DNA of 20,110 bases from CAZJDM01 sp964544765 (lineage in GTDB: Bacteria > Bdellovibrionota_B > Oligoflexia > CAYFLR01): the NCBI GenBank assembly GCA_964544765.1, contig CAZJDM010000082.1, forward strand, positions 1 to 20,110, in the 5' to 3' direction. The position numbers were made by a program, and so were the translations under genes. Shown here piece by piece: positions 7,741 through 14,856 of the stretch; positions within the stretch are counted from its first letter, which is position 1; the number at the start of each line of letters is the position of its first letter. The notes below the pieces were generated by a model. That model had not been told where the DNA came from and made no database searches. It saw nothing but the letters and a program-made list of their open reading frames with translations.

Positions 7741-8775
7741 TTAATTTTCGCAATTTCTAAATTCTAGGTTATTATTTTGAGTAATTGTTCTTAATGATGC
7801 TTTTTCAGGTTCAGATATACTTTCTGTGTCGCAATTTATAACAGTTATTTGTTTGATCGTTTGATTTAAATCGTTATCCGCATTTTTGAATGCTAGAACG
7901 GATCTTCTTAAGAAAGATTTAAGTTTGTCATTAATATCATAATCCCAAAACCACGAAGCTAACCATTTACCAACTATTGTATGGTGTTTGGCTAAGCTAA
8001 AGACTCTCTCACTTAAGTGTTCATCTAATAGTTTGTTAACTTTTTCGCCAGCTTGATGTATGGTATCCATCTTGCGTTGGATAATGCTCATGTCAGTTCT
8101 AATTTGCCAATTATCATCCAATAGATTTTGTTTGAGTGAATTAGCCGCCCTTTGGAGTTCTTGTAGAGCTAATAAAACAGGTTCAGTTTCATCACCTAGG
8201 AATCTGTCTTTTCTTACCCATACTATGATCATCGAGGTATGACTTATAATATGTTCAAGAACAGGAGCTAGATCAGCATATGCTTGATGAGTTTTTTCTT
8301 CTAACTTTAGATCTCTGTAATCTATATAAGGAACTCTAATATGGGAACGAAATTGATTGTAGAATTCCTCATTGCTCGCAAGATGTCGGATGTTCTGACA
8401 ATAGGTTTTTCTTTGTTTTCGGTCCATGTTAGCAGCAGTCTTGACATTTATGTCCTGATTGACTTGACATCCCATGACAGAGCCTTTGACAGGAGGGTCA
8501 TAATTAGTAGCGTCCTTATCAGGCAATAGCCATACGAAGTATTTCACCGTAAGATTACCATTTGTTATACTTGTATCTGCTGTTAAATTACCTGTCGTAA
8601 TGGCAATATCTTTAACATCAAAAGTATGATGTCTATATTTACATGAATTGGCTATAAAAGAGGTAACTAAAAATAAAGTCATAATAGTGGTTGGTGCGAG
8701 CCATATAAACCCCAATCTATATAATGGTGAGAACCACTTAATAGCTTTTTTCAAGGTATAAGTAAAAATGCTCAT
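7741..8775 (-). CDS. membrane-anchored or lipoprotein of unknown function
   Basis: An unrecognised 344-residue protein. The start at 8775 is chosen because a purine-rich GGGGA site lies just before this ATG and the hydrophobic export signal follows. A longer reading from 8871 would add 32 unlikely residues. Residues ~22-44 form one hydrophobic segment ending in IANSC; C45 could be lipidated, although the -3 residue is not canonical, so a membrane anchor is equally possible. Then come strand-rich repeats (ITTGNLTADTSITNGNLTV), a Cys-containing segment, and a long helical region (~150-320) with heptad-like Leu spacing. Four further Cys residues (in VMGCQVN, TYCQNI, VINCDTE and FRNCEN) may form disulfides outside the cytoplasm. 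It is followed on the same strand direction by no obvious partner, and its stop faces the transglycosylase stop across 60 bases. Confidence 0.65.
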   Translation of the reverse strand: MSIFTYTLKKAIKWFSPLYRLGFIWLAPTTIMTLFLVTSFIANSCKYRHHTFDVKDIAITTGNLTADTSITNGNLTVKYFVWLLPDKDATNYDPPVKGSVMGCQVNQDINVKTAANMDRKQRKTYCQNIRHLASNEEFYNQFRSHIRVPYIDYRDLKLEEKTHQAYADLAPVLEHIISHTSMIIVWVRKDRFLGDETEPVLLALQELQRAANSLKQNLLDDNWQIRTDMSIIQRKMDTIHQAGEKVNKLLDEHLSERVFSLAKHHTIVGKWLASWFWDYDINDKLKSFLRRSVLAFKNADNDLNQTIKQITVINCDTESISEPEKASLRTITQNNNLEFRNCEN

Positions 8776-8939
8776 TTTGTCCCCATCTTTTTGTGTATAA
8801 ATTTTATGTATAAATTCTGAGACTAAAATACGATGAACTTCGTATTGATTGTGATTTAAACAAAGTGACAAAAAATTGTCAATACTCCTTCACTCTTTCT
8901 CCACAGGTAGCGTTATTCTTCCTCTATAACTAGTTAGTA

Positions 8940-9914
8940 TTAAAAATCACAGTTTTTCGACTTAGTTAGGTTTTTATCAATAATATCAATCCAAAAGTTG
9001 GGTTCTGCACCGATAATAAGTTTATCTTTTCGGGAAACAATTGCCTCATATTGGTAGTCTTGGTTAAGCTTAATCAACCTGGTAATTTGTTTGGTTTTGT
9101 TGTTGAGATAAAAAACTGTTTGACTCTCATCACTTAGAAGTATTATCCGGTCATAGTCAGGGTCATAGGCAACTGCGGATAGATCGGTTGCATAGTTTTT
9201 TATCAACTGGATGGTTTTTTCTGCAAGAAAACTTTTGATGATAGCAACGTTCCCAGTTTTGGGTAGAGTGAAGCTATAAATTTGGATGGGATTTTTTTCT
9301 TTGACTATAATAAATTTATTTTCTTGAGGAATGTGGGCTATGCCTTCCAATCCATCAGAACCATAAACAATTTCAGGACTACCTAAAGGAAGGTCATCAT
9401 CAGTGTAATAAGTGTTGTTACCAAATATGGTTTTTAACTTTATGGATTTAAAATTATTAATATTGAGCTGACCTTCTTTAGCCAGTTTTCCAGATTTATC
9501 TTTTGTTAATAAAACTCCTATATAAATGATTCCGATTTCATCAACAATAGCAACATGAGGCCCCTGTTTAGTCATTTCGAGGAAGACAATATCCTCTGGA
9601 TCTATAACACCAGGGATAGTGATTGATCCAATTTGATGAAAATTTTCATCAAATTCAACAACTAAAGCGCTTACAACCTCTTTATATATACTACGGGCAA
9701 TACCATAGTAAGTATTTCTCTCGGAATTATAAGTCAGGCCGGAAAACTCCCCTGTTTTTTCGATGCTATCTTTTAATTTATTGATGGTAAAACTTGAATA
9801 TAGGTAACAATCTGCATAATCTACATTAGGTAAGGGTGATTTACCAGTAGTACCAACGCAACCAATTAAAAACATGCTAACAATTAATGGTAAATAAAGT
9901 TTGATTAAATTCAT
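8940..9914 (-). CDS. SdiA-regulated (YjiK-type) beta-propeller lipoprotein
   Basis: A 324-residue protein resembling the SdiA-regulated family, named after E. coli YjiK. Matching stretches in order are: EFSGLTYNSERNTYYGIA; an ALVVEFD strand with IPGVIDPEDI; HVAIVDE; the GLEGIAHIP segment with NKFIIVKEKNP; DLSAVAYDPDYDRIILLSDE; and a final YEAIV...IGAEPNFW. These are the repeated blades of a six-bladed-type propeller. With the ATG at 9912-9914, residues 1-18 form a short signal peptide and C19 sits in a good lipobox (LIGC), so this start is preferred over the ATG at 9974, which would add 20 residues before the signal. Family members have no established activity. It lies divergent from the beta-barrel pair at 10153 and upstream of, but 164 bases apart from, the membrane-anchored protein at 8775. 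Confidence 0.76.
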   Translation of the reverse strand: MNLIKLYLPLIVSMFLIGCVGTTGKSPLPNVDYADCYLYSSFTINKLKDSIEKTGEFSGLTYNSERNTYYGIARSIYKEVVSALVVEFDENFHQIGSITIPGVIDPEDIVFLEMTKQGPHVAIVDEIGIIYIGVLLTKDKSGKLAKEGQLNINNFKSIKLKTIFGNNTYYTDDDLPLGSPEIVYGSDGLEGIAHIPQENKFIIVKEKNPIQIYSFTLPKTGNVAIIKSFLAEKTIQLIKNYATDLSAVAYDPDYDRIILLSDESQTVFYLNNKTKQITRLIKLNQDYQYEAIVSRKDKLIIGAEPNFWIDIIDKNLTKSKNCDF

Positions 9915-10094
9915 ATATTTTACAGTCAATTTAAAGATTAATTTTACGGCAAAATCACTTTCTTTTAAATCCATATTTTACTTTATGTAGCTTTATTTAA
10001 TATTTATAGCAAGAAGGAACTTTCTTTTGTTCTTACTGCTTACAACTCAGTACACAACAATTGGTATCATTTATTTATACTTTTATTCGTGGTG

Positions 10095-10123
10095 TTGTTT
10101 GATTGCCTGTAGCGGGTTATAAT
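10095..10123 (+). promoter_or_regulatory. sigma-70 promoter for the beta-barrel pair
   Basis: TTGTTT (10095-10100), a 17-base spacer, then a perfect TATAAT (10118-10123), 30 bases before the ATG at 10153. A strong AAGGAG ribosome site lies between them. The two following genes probably share this promoter. Confidence 0.65.
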
Positions 10124-10152
10124 ATAAGTAAGAAGCCAAAAAAGGAGCAAGT

Positions 10153-10797
10153 ATGAATAATTATTTTTATAAAATAATGCAAGTATGGGTTTTTGCTTTA
10201 TTGTTCATAATAACAGTAGGGCAATTAAGAGCCAGTGATAAAAAATTACCCGAGCAAGATAATACTAATAGATTACATGATAGTAAATATTTGAAGAATA
10301 ATTTGGGGTTGCAGGGATCATCTATTAGTGGATCAGGTATAACCTATCAAAGAATTATGGGAAATTATGCTGTCCAAATTACCGCTATGGCACAATTGGG
10401 TATTTATGAACTAGGTGAGGATCCTGTTTTAGAAGAAGAGCGAGAATTGCAATATAATATTGGACTTGCTTTGAGAAGAAGGTTGCATCAATTTGAATTA
10501 AGTGTAATCGGAGTTAAAGGATTAGGAGGAGTTAATTGTTTTGTGGGTGGCCAATATGGCTACGAGGAGAATAAAGATAATGATCGGGAAGAAGATTTAT
10601 TATCTTATAATTATGCTGGTGGATTAGGAATGGGGTTTGAATGGTTACTGACCAGTATTAAAGTTTATATTGATCTTGCTTTGAAATATGATTACCAAAA
10701 AGAAAAGATGTATCGAAAAGAATATGATGAATTTTTACCTTCTTATGAGCATTCGCTAATTCCCGCTGGTAGCATTGGTATAATGTTTGTTTATTAG
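10153..10797 (+). CDS. exported beta-barrel-like protein, first of a tandem pair
   Basis: A 214-residue protein with a clear signal peptide (hydrophobic core VWVFALLFIITVG, cleavage likely after QLRA). A polar linker follows. The rest alternates aromatic and polar residues, as transmembrane beta strands do: YAVQITAMAQLGIYEL, LQYNIGLALRRR, FVGGQYGYEE and LSYNYAGGLGMGFEW. The C-terminus IGIMFVY ends in an aromatic residue, typical of outer-membrane barrels recognised by the BAM complex. The next gene is a clear paralogue 20 bases downstream, so the two form an operon. An AAGGAG site supports the start. No named family is recognised; a small 8-strand barrel is the best guess, and ligand or function cannot be told. 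Confidence 0.72.
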   Translation: MNNYFYKIMQVWVFALLFIITVGQLRASDKKLPEQDNTNRLHDSKYLKNNLGLQGSSISGSGITYQRIMGNYAVQITAMAQLGIYELGEDPVLEEERELQYNIGLALRRRLHQFELSVIGVKGLGGVNCFVGGQYGYEENKDNDREEDLLSYNYAGGLGMGFEWLLTSIKVYIDLALKYDYQKEKMYRKEYDEFLPSYEHSLIPAGSIGIMFVY

Positions 10798-10817
10798 AGA
10801 AATAGGGAATTAAATCG

Positions 10818-11495
10818 ATGAAAAAAATAAGATTTTCCATTTATATTATCCAGGTCATTTTGACCTTCATCCTGATTCAATCCATTTGTAATGCCCAATC
10901 TGAATCAAACGATAAACTTACTAAATATCTCGATCATAGTGGGCAAAGTGAGCAAAGGGACTCTAATGACTCTACTTATAGTAATTCTAAGTATGTTGAT
11001 GCTCAACATGATGAGTATAAAAGAAATGTTGGAGTTATTTTATCGAATATTTCGGGTTACGGTGCTTATTATCAAGAAGAATTATGGGATTCATTTAGAG
11101 TTAAAGCTGTAGGTTTGATCTATTTTTATGATTTAGAAATTAAAAATAAAGAATTAAAAGATTTTAATTACGATATTGGTTTGGAAATACAAAGGGACAT
11201 TAAAGTTTTTGATTCAAGGCGGGTATATTTTGTATTGGGTGGATATTATTACTACGATAACAGTTCCAGCTATGAGAGCGAAAGCAAAAATCAATCCAGG
11301 AAACTACATAGTATTTCAGTGGGAACCGGGATAGGTGTTCAATATATTTACCATCGAGTGAGCTATAATTTTGATATCGGCTATAAATATTTTTACGATA
11401 GAGCTAAACGATCTGAAAATGGGGGAGAAATGGTAAAGGAGTTTATTTCCCAATTGAAACTAGGTGGTGGAGTAGGTATTGGTTTTGTTTTTTAG
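10818..11495 (+). CDS. exported beta-barrel-like protein, second of a tandem pair
   Basis: A 225-residue protein aligning by eye over its full length with the preceding gene. Shared marks include the NISGYGAYYQ segment (ISGSGITYQ in the other), FNYDIGLEIQR (LQYNIGLALRR), FVLGGYYYYD (FVGGQYGYEE), SVGTGIGVQY (YAGGLGMGFEW) and the end GGVGIGFVF (AGSIGIMFVY). It has a signal peptide with cleavage likely at CNA-Q, and a C-terminal Phe as in outer-membrane barrels. The copies are well diverged, so the duplication is not recent. The ATG follows a weak AGGGAA site, 20 bases after the previous stop. The 3' end faces the ATPase gene with only 16 bases between the stops. Function is unknown. Confidence 0.72.
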   Translation: MKKIRFSIYIIQVILTFILIQSICNAQSESNDKLTKYLDHSGQSEQRDSNDSTYSNSKYVDAQHDEYKRNVGVILSNISGYGAYYQEELWDSFRVKAVGLIYFYDLEIKNKELKDFNYDIGLEIQRDIKVFDSRRVYFVLGGYYYYDNSSSYESESKNQSRKLHSISVGTGIGVQYIYHRVSYNFDIGYKYFYDRAKRSENGGEMVKEFISQLKLGGGVGIGFVF

Positions 11496-11511
11496 GTAAG
11501 TTTTTTAGTTG

Positions 11512-12681
11512 TTAAAAAAGTGACAATACGGTTTCTTTTGTTATAAAAATGGCTTCGTTTGCTTGAGGGAAATATCCATAAAATTCTTCTAAGGCTTTTT
11601 CATGTCTATCTTTAATACCATCATAGCTGACTTGATAGGGGGTGATTCCTTTTTCATCTTGTACAACAAAATCTACTTCTCCTTTATTGCGCCAGTAGTA
11701 AATTGTGTTGGATATTTTTCTCAGTCTTAAAAAAACATGGGTTTCTAAACTTTTCCCTAAGTCTAAGCCAGTTTTAGTTATGATTGCATTTCTTAATCCC
11801 ATGTCTACCGGATAGTATTTTTTATTACGTTTTATTCTTTGTTTTTCTGAAAAAGCAAAATAAGGACAGGAAAACAGCAGATAAGCATTCTCTGCAGCAT
11901 TTAAAAACATGGATACAGTATCTGCAGAAAGACCAGCTGATCCAGCTAGTTTACGCAAACTTATTTCAGAACCACATGATTCATAGACAATCTTAATTAA
12001 TTGCCTTATTGATTGTGTTGATCGAGATCTTGTTCGTTCTCTGATATCTTTTTCAACAATGTCGTTAAAATACTCTCTTAATAAGAAATTAGGTTTGTCC
12101 TGGACAAGAGCTTGAGGAAAGCCTCCTAAAGTCAGGTAGGAATCATAATTAGGATCATTTGTTTTCGATAATTGGAATTCTTTAAAATCAAAAGGGAATA
12201 GTTCAATGGTGAAATGTCTGCCAGTAAGACTTGTGGACAATTCTCCAGACAACATAATTGAGTTGGACCCAGTTATAATAAAGTGTTCGTTGGTAGATCG
12301 CTCAACTTTGGAATGTATCCATTTTTCCCATAATTTAACATTTTGAATTTCATCAAAAAAATAGAATAGAGGATCCTTAGTTGATCTTATTTTACGGAAA
12401 AGATGAAAAACTTGCTCTAACAATTCATAGTTTAAGATGTTTGCTAGTCTTGGGTCTTCAAAATTTACAAAGATACAGTTTTTTTTATTAAGTTTGTATT
12501 TCTTTATAAATTGAATTGCTAATGTTGACTTCCCACAGCGTCTAACGCCTTGAATTACATATGTTATTTTGGGGTCTAAGGTAGTAGGTAAATTTATGTC
12601 ACGGTCAATGGTATCAGGAGGAGAATGATCCCAAAAACTCCAATCTTTAAGTATTTCTAGCAACTTACTTTCATCCATCAT
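11512..12681 (-). CDS. AAA ATPase with DUF4143-type C-terminal domain
   Basis: A 389-residue member of the widespread ATP-binding family that pairs an AAA_14 domain with DUF4143. It has Walker A GVRRCGKST (residues 45-53), Walker B LFYFFDEIQ with D110-E111, and a sensor-like ITGSNS (136-141). Next come the typical LTGRHFTIELFPFDFKEF stretch, a helix-turn-helix-like region (ISLRKLAGSAGLSADTVSMFLNAAE, split by a short turn), and a C-terminal VDFVVQDE...YQVSYD segment resembling a PD-(D/E)xK nuclease-like core. Biological role is poorly known; the family is patchy and often moves between genomes. The frame can be read back to 12783, but those 34 residues come from promoter DNA (a perfect promoter lies at 12743-12770). 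The start is therefore placed at the ATGATG at 12676-12681. No strong ribosome site is seen. Confidence 0.9.
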   Translation of the reverse strand: MMDESKLLEILKDWSFWDHSPPDTIDRDINLPTTLDPKITYVIQGVRRCGKSTLAIQFIKKYKLNKKNCIFVNFEDPRLANILNYELLEQVFHLFRKIRSTKDPLFYFFDEIQNVKLWEKWIHSKVERSTNEHFIITGSNSIMLSGELSTSLTGRHFTIELFPFDFKEFQLSKTNDPNYDSYLTLGGFPQALVQDKPNFLLREYFNDIVEKDIRERTRSRSTQSIRQLIKIVYESCGSEISLRKLAGSAGLSADTVSMFLNAAENAYLLFSCPYFAFSEKQRIKRNKKYYPVDMGLRNAIITKTGLDLGKSLETHVFLRLRKISNTIYYWRNKGEVDFVVQDEKGITPYQVSYDGIKDRHEKALEEFYGYFPQANEAIFITKETVLSLF

Positions 12682-13005
12682 AAAAATAAAACCGATATTA
12701 TATATTATAATGTAGAATATATTAGTCAATACTATAATAACGATTATACTAGACATTATGAGAGTGTCAAGTAAAATCGGCAAGTATATGGGAGCATAAT
12801 TTTTACCAACTCAAATGCACCCCGTACAATACATAATAGTTGGATTCAAATCAGGCTATTTTATACTAAATTGATAATATTGTATAAATTAATATAGGTA
12901 TTTGTTGGTTATAAAAATAATTGTTTATTAATAAATTTCTATGTATATTAAATCAAGATTTGTCTTATATGGAGACAAATTAATAAAAATTTAAAAGGTT
13001 ATGTG
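12682..13005. other. divergent intergenic region with an inverted repeat before the exported orphan
   Basis: About 320 bases between the ATPase and the exported protein. Besides the ATPase promoter it holds a perfect 8-bp inverted repeat, ATTTGTCT / AGACAAAT, at 12958-12965 and 12973-12980. The loop is 7 bases, and the repeat ends 25 bases before the ATG at 13006. It lacks a T-run, so it is more like an operator or leader hairpin than a terminator. A weak -35/-10 pair (TTGATA at 12871, TATAGG at 12893) may serve the right-hand gene. The rest is AT-rich without structure. Confidence 0.45.
12743..12770 (-). promoter_or_regulatory. consensus sigma-70 promoter for the ATPase gene
   Basis: Read on the minus strand: TTGACA (12770-12765), a 16-base spacer, then TATAAT (12748-12743). 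Both hexamers are perfect. It lies 62 bases before the chosen ATPase start and decides that start against the longer reading. Confidence 0.8.
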
Positions 13006-13854
13006 ATGAAAAAATTATTATTTCTAATTTCTTTTTTTATTCTAAATGTTCTATTTTATCCTGTGTTGATAGCAGGAATTGATCTAGGCAACATTGATTT
13101 TGATGAAAGGGCAACCGCTATAGAGAATAGGCTGAAAAAGAATCAAAGGGATGCTACTATAAAAGCGCTTGGTGAACTTTTTCGATTGTTGGAGGTGATT
13201 TTAGAATCATTTAATAGCATTTCTCAAGATGAATATTTTTCAATGTCTGAAGAGAGTGGTAGGTTGTCACAGCTTGGAGCCTTTTATAACAGAACATTGC
13301 CGCTACTAAATCAGTTGGAAAATAGTAATGATACGATTAAATGTGTTTCAGCAATTTATTTATTTGATCTATTTTGGGATAAGGAATTAAATGGGATTGC
13401 AAGTAATCTTGGTTTGAAATCAACTACTTATTTGGAAGTGATTCGCGTATTGACAGCAAGCTTAGGAAGAGCAATATCAAAAAAACAAAAAAGGGAAGCT
13501 GCTGGTCGTTTAATTGTGGCTGCTGAAACATCACCTTCTTTTTTAAATCAGACCGACTTATTTTTACAAATTCGGGGCCAAGAACATAGAATAGGGCCAT
13601 TAATAACTAAGGCTCAAAATTCTGCAAGACGTGTTTTAAAAATACCCAAAGCTCAAAATAGAAGAAAAGATACCACTCGTTTATCAGGTGCAAATATGGA
13701 GGCAGCTGAGGTTCCCGAAATGGATCCCACAGAAAGAACCCCTGTAAGGAGAGCCAAGATTAAGAGAAGACAGGAACCAATGTTTATGAAACTAGGACCT
13801 GCTCTTTGGGGTAAAGCATGTGCGGCTCTTAATTGGCTTAATAGATTTATATAG
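13006..13854 (+). CDS. exported protein of unknown function
   Basis: An unrecognised 282-residue protein. Residues 1-24 are a textbook signal peptide (MKKLLFLISFFILNVLFYPV, then LIAG). Residues ~30-200 are predicted mainly helical with no known motif. Residues ~205-260 are Arg/Lys-rich, with acidic patches and Pro/Thr, and look disordered (QNRRKDTTRL, RAKIKRRQEP). The end is a short hydrophobic/aromatic helix containing ALWGKACAALNWLNRFI. The ATG at 13006 is preferred over the overlapping GTG at 13003, because AAAAGG sits at the right distance and MKK starts a normal signal. The overall plan (signal, helical body, basic disordered linker, short C-terminal unit) is loosely like the protein at 673, though I see no clear sequence match. 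It faces the vWA gene across two hairpins. Confidence 0.65.
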   Translation: MKKLLFLISFFILNVLFYPVLIAGIDLGNIDFDERATAIENRLKKNQRDATIKALGELFRLLEVILESFNSISQDEYFSMSEESGRLSQLGAFYNRTLPLLNQLENSNDTIKCVSAIYLFDLFWDKELNGIASNLGLKSTTYLEVIRVLTASLGRAISKKQKREAAGRLIVAAETSPSFLNQTDLFLQIRGQEHRIGPLITKAQNSARRVLKIPKAQNRRKDTTRLSGANMEAAEVPEMDPTERTPVRRAKIKRRQEPMFMKLGPALWGKACAALNWLNRFI

Positions 13855-13867
13855 TTTAGCAAGAAAA

Positions 13868-13890
13868 CCCACCGATCTTTAGTCGGTGGG
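13868..13890 (-). terminator. intrinsic terminator for the vWA gene
   Basis: A perfect 8-bp stem, CCCACCGA / TCGGTGGG, with a 7-base loop. Read on the minus strand it is followed at once by TTTTCTTGC, so it should stop transcripts leaving the vWA gene. On the plus strand no T-run follows. Confidence 0.7.
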
Positions 13891-13903
13891 ATGAATTGCT
13901 AAA

Positions 13904-13924
13904 GGTCACCCTATTAGGGTGACC
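13904..13924. terminator. second hairpin between convergent genes
   Basis: A perfect stem GGTCACCC / GGGTGACC with loop TATTA (pairing can extend to 10 bp with a one-base loop), 13 bases from the first hairpin. Neither side has a strong T-run. It may add to bidirectional termination or protect 3' ends. It is one of the few GC-rich structures in this AT-rich window. Confidence 0.5.
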
Positions 13925-13947
13925 CTATCCTTGGTTATCAAACCTGA

Positions 13948-14739
13948 TTAATCAACACGTTTGGTACGGACGCCAAAATCTACGTTATCTTTTAGCCAGC
14001 CAAAGAATTTGGTTTGTTTCTTAAAAGGAACATTAGGTTTTAAAATACCGGGTTCTTTCCATAAAGACATTACCGGCGCGTCTTGCGACCATATTTTGAC
14101 TCTTTTTCTTTTGATCTTAGTTCGCCAGTTCATACCGGTAACCGCGTCGGTGTAGAGTAGTCGTAAGGTAATGTTTCTAGATAAACGTTCAAGTGGTGTT
14201 AATTCAATTTTGCGAAAGGCGGCTATACCTTTTACTCCTGCGAAGTCTGGCTCACCATCACTAATCATTAAGATGGTTACGGGTCTTAAGATTAGGTTCT
14301 TGCTTTTGACCAATTCAGCGATCTGTTCAAAAAAAGCGTTAAAATCGGTAATAGGATTTTGTTTGTTGGGGGGAAATATAGCTAATAGCTGATCTTTTAT
14401 TTGGCGAATGCTTTTGTCCTGAAAGGTTTGTATGGGATAGAATGTTTTGGGTTCTCCCATTTTGGCTCCCCCTATAGAACCAACAAATAGAGCGTTAGGT
14501 ACTTCTGATCGACCAAATCCGTTTAGATGTGTATAAATATAGGTGGCCAAAAAATTTAACGCGTCCTTAAAATGAGGACCCCTTAAAAAGGAACCACTGA
14601 TATCAACTCCGACAAATAAAGACATACGAGGTTTTTGCGGTGGTTTGGTCGAGTCAATTAAAAAACAATTGTAGGTAGCCAGAAAGGTAACCACCAGTAA
14701 AAACATACCGGCCATTTTTTTGATAGGATTATATTTCAT
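13948..14739 (-). CDS. exported von Willebrand factor A domain protein
   Basis: A 263-residue protein with an N-terminal hydrophobic signal (MAGMFLLVVTFLATYNC; C25 is followed by FLID but N at -1 makes lipidation doubtful). The vWA domain covers ~39-215. The metal-ion-dependent adhesion site is complete: DISGS with D46, S48 and S50; T131-D132 in PITDFNAFF; and D161 in MISDGEPD. Such domains bind partner proteins through a divalent metal. The tail (220-263) is Lys/Trp-rich, with no second membrane segment. A good AAGGGAG site precedes the ATG. It lies 112 bases downstream of the polytopic membrane protein at 14852 on the same strand, suggesting one transcript, with a dispersed repeat in the gap. 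The role is not known; a surface adhesion or complex-assembly partner of the membrane protein is an inference. Confidence 0.8.
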   Translation of the reverse strand: MKYNPIKKMAGMFLLVVTFLATYNCFLIDSTKPPQKPRMSLFVGVDISGSFLRGPHFKDALNFLATYIYTHLNGFGRSEVPNALFVGSIGGAKMGEPKTFYPIQTFQDKSIRQIKDQLLAIFPPNKQNPITDFNAFFEQIAELVKSKNLILRPVTILMISDGEPDFAGVKGIAAFRKIELTPLERLSRNITLRLLYTDAVTGMNWRTKIKRKRVKIWSQDAPVMSLWKEPGILKPNVPFKKQTKFFGWLKDNVDFGVRTKRVD

Positions 14740-14786
14740 GCTTTTGCTCCCTTATCCCTTGTGTTGATTATCAACAAAAAAATCAT

Positions 14787-14856
14787 CAGTCTTCTGTCCT
14801 TAGTCTTAAACGGAAAACTGATAACTGAAGGCTGCGACCGAAGACCGCGCCCTATG
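14787..14856 (-). repeat. dispersed repeat, copy A
   Basis: The core CGCAGCCTTCAGTTATCAGT (minus strand) is identical to copy B at 20060-20110. On either side similarity continues through CATAGGGCG and a TTCCGTT block. The far end (14787-14796 with 14811-14820) is a near-perfect inverted repeat, CAGTCTTCTG / CGGAAAACTG. The element ends exactly at the stop codon of the membrane-protein gene (14852-14854). It looks like a small non-coding REP- or MITE-like element. Orientation is opposite in sense to the plus-strand reading of copy B only if the minus gene of each is ignored; both copies have CATAGGGCG-to-TTCCG on the same relative strand when written as the reverse complement of A and the plus strand of B. 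Confidence 0.75.

Noticed and set aside
8776..8871. 32-residue N-terminal extension of the membrane-anchored protein
   Set aside because: It would place polar sequence before the export signal; a better ribosome site precedes the ATG at 8775.
10891..11112. 73-codon plus-strand frame
   Set aside because: It is a shifted frame inside the second beta-barrel gene, which is supported by its paralogue.
11501..11519. TTTTTTA / TAAAAAA inverted repeat between the barrel gene and the ATPase gene
   Set aside because: A pure A-T stem is too weak to call a terminator in DNA this AT-rich.
12682..12783. Hydrophobic N-terminal extension of the ATPase
   Set aside because: It is encoded by DNA holding a perfect promoter, and DUF4143-type ATPases are soluble at the N-terminus.
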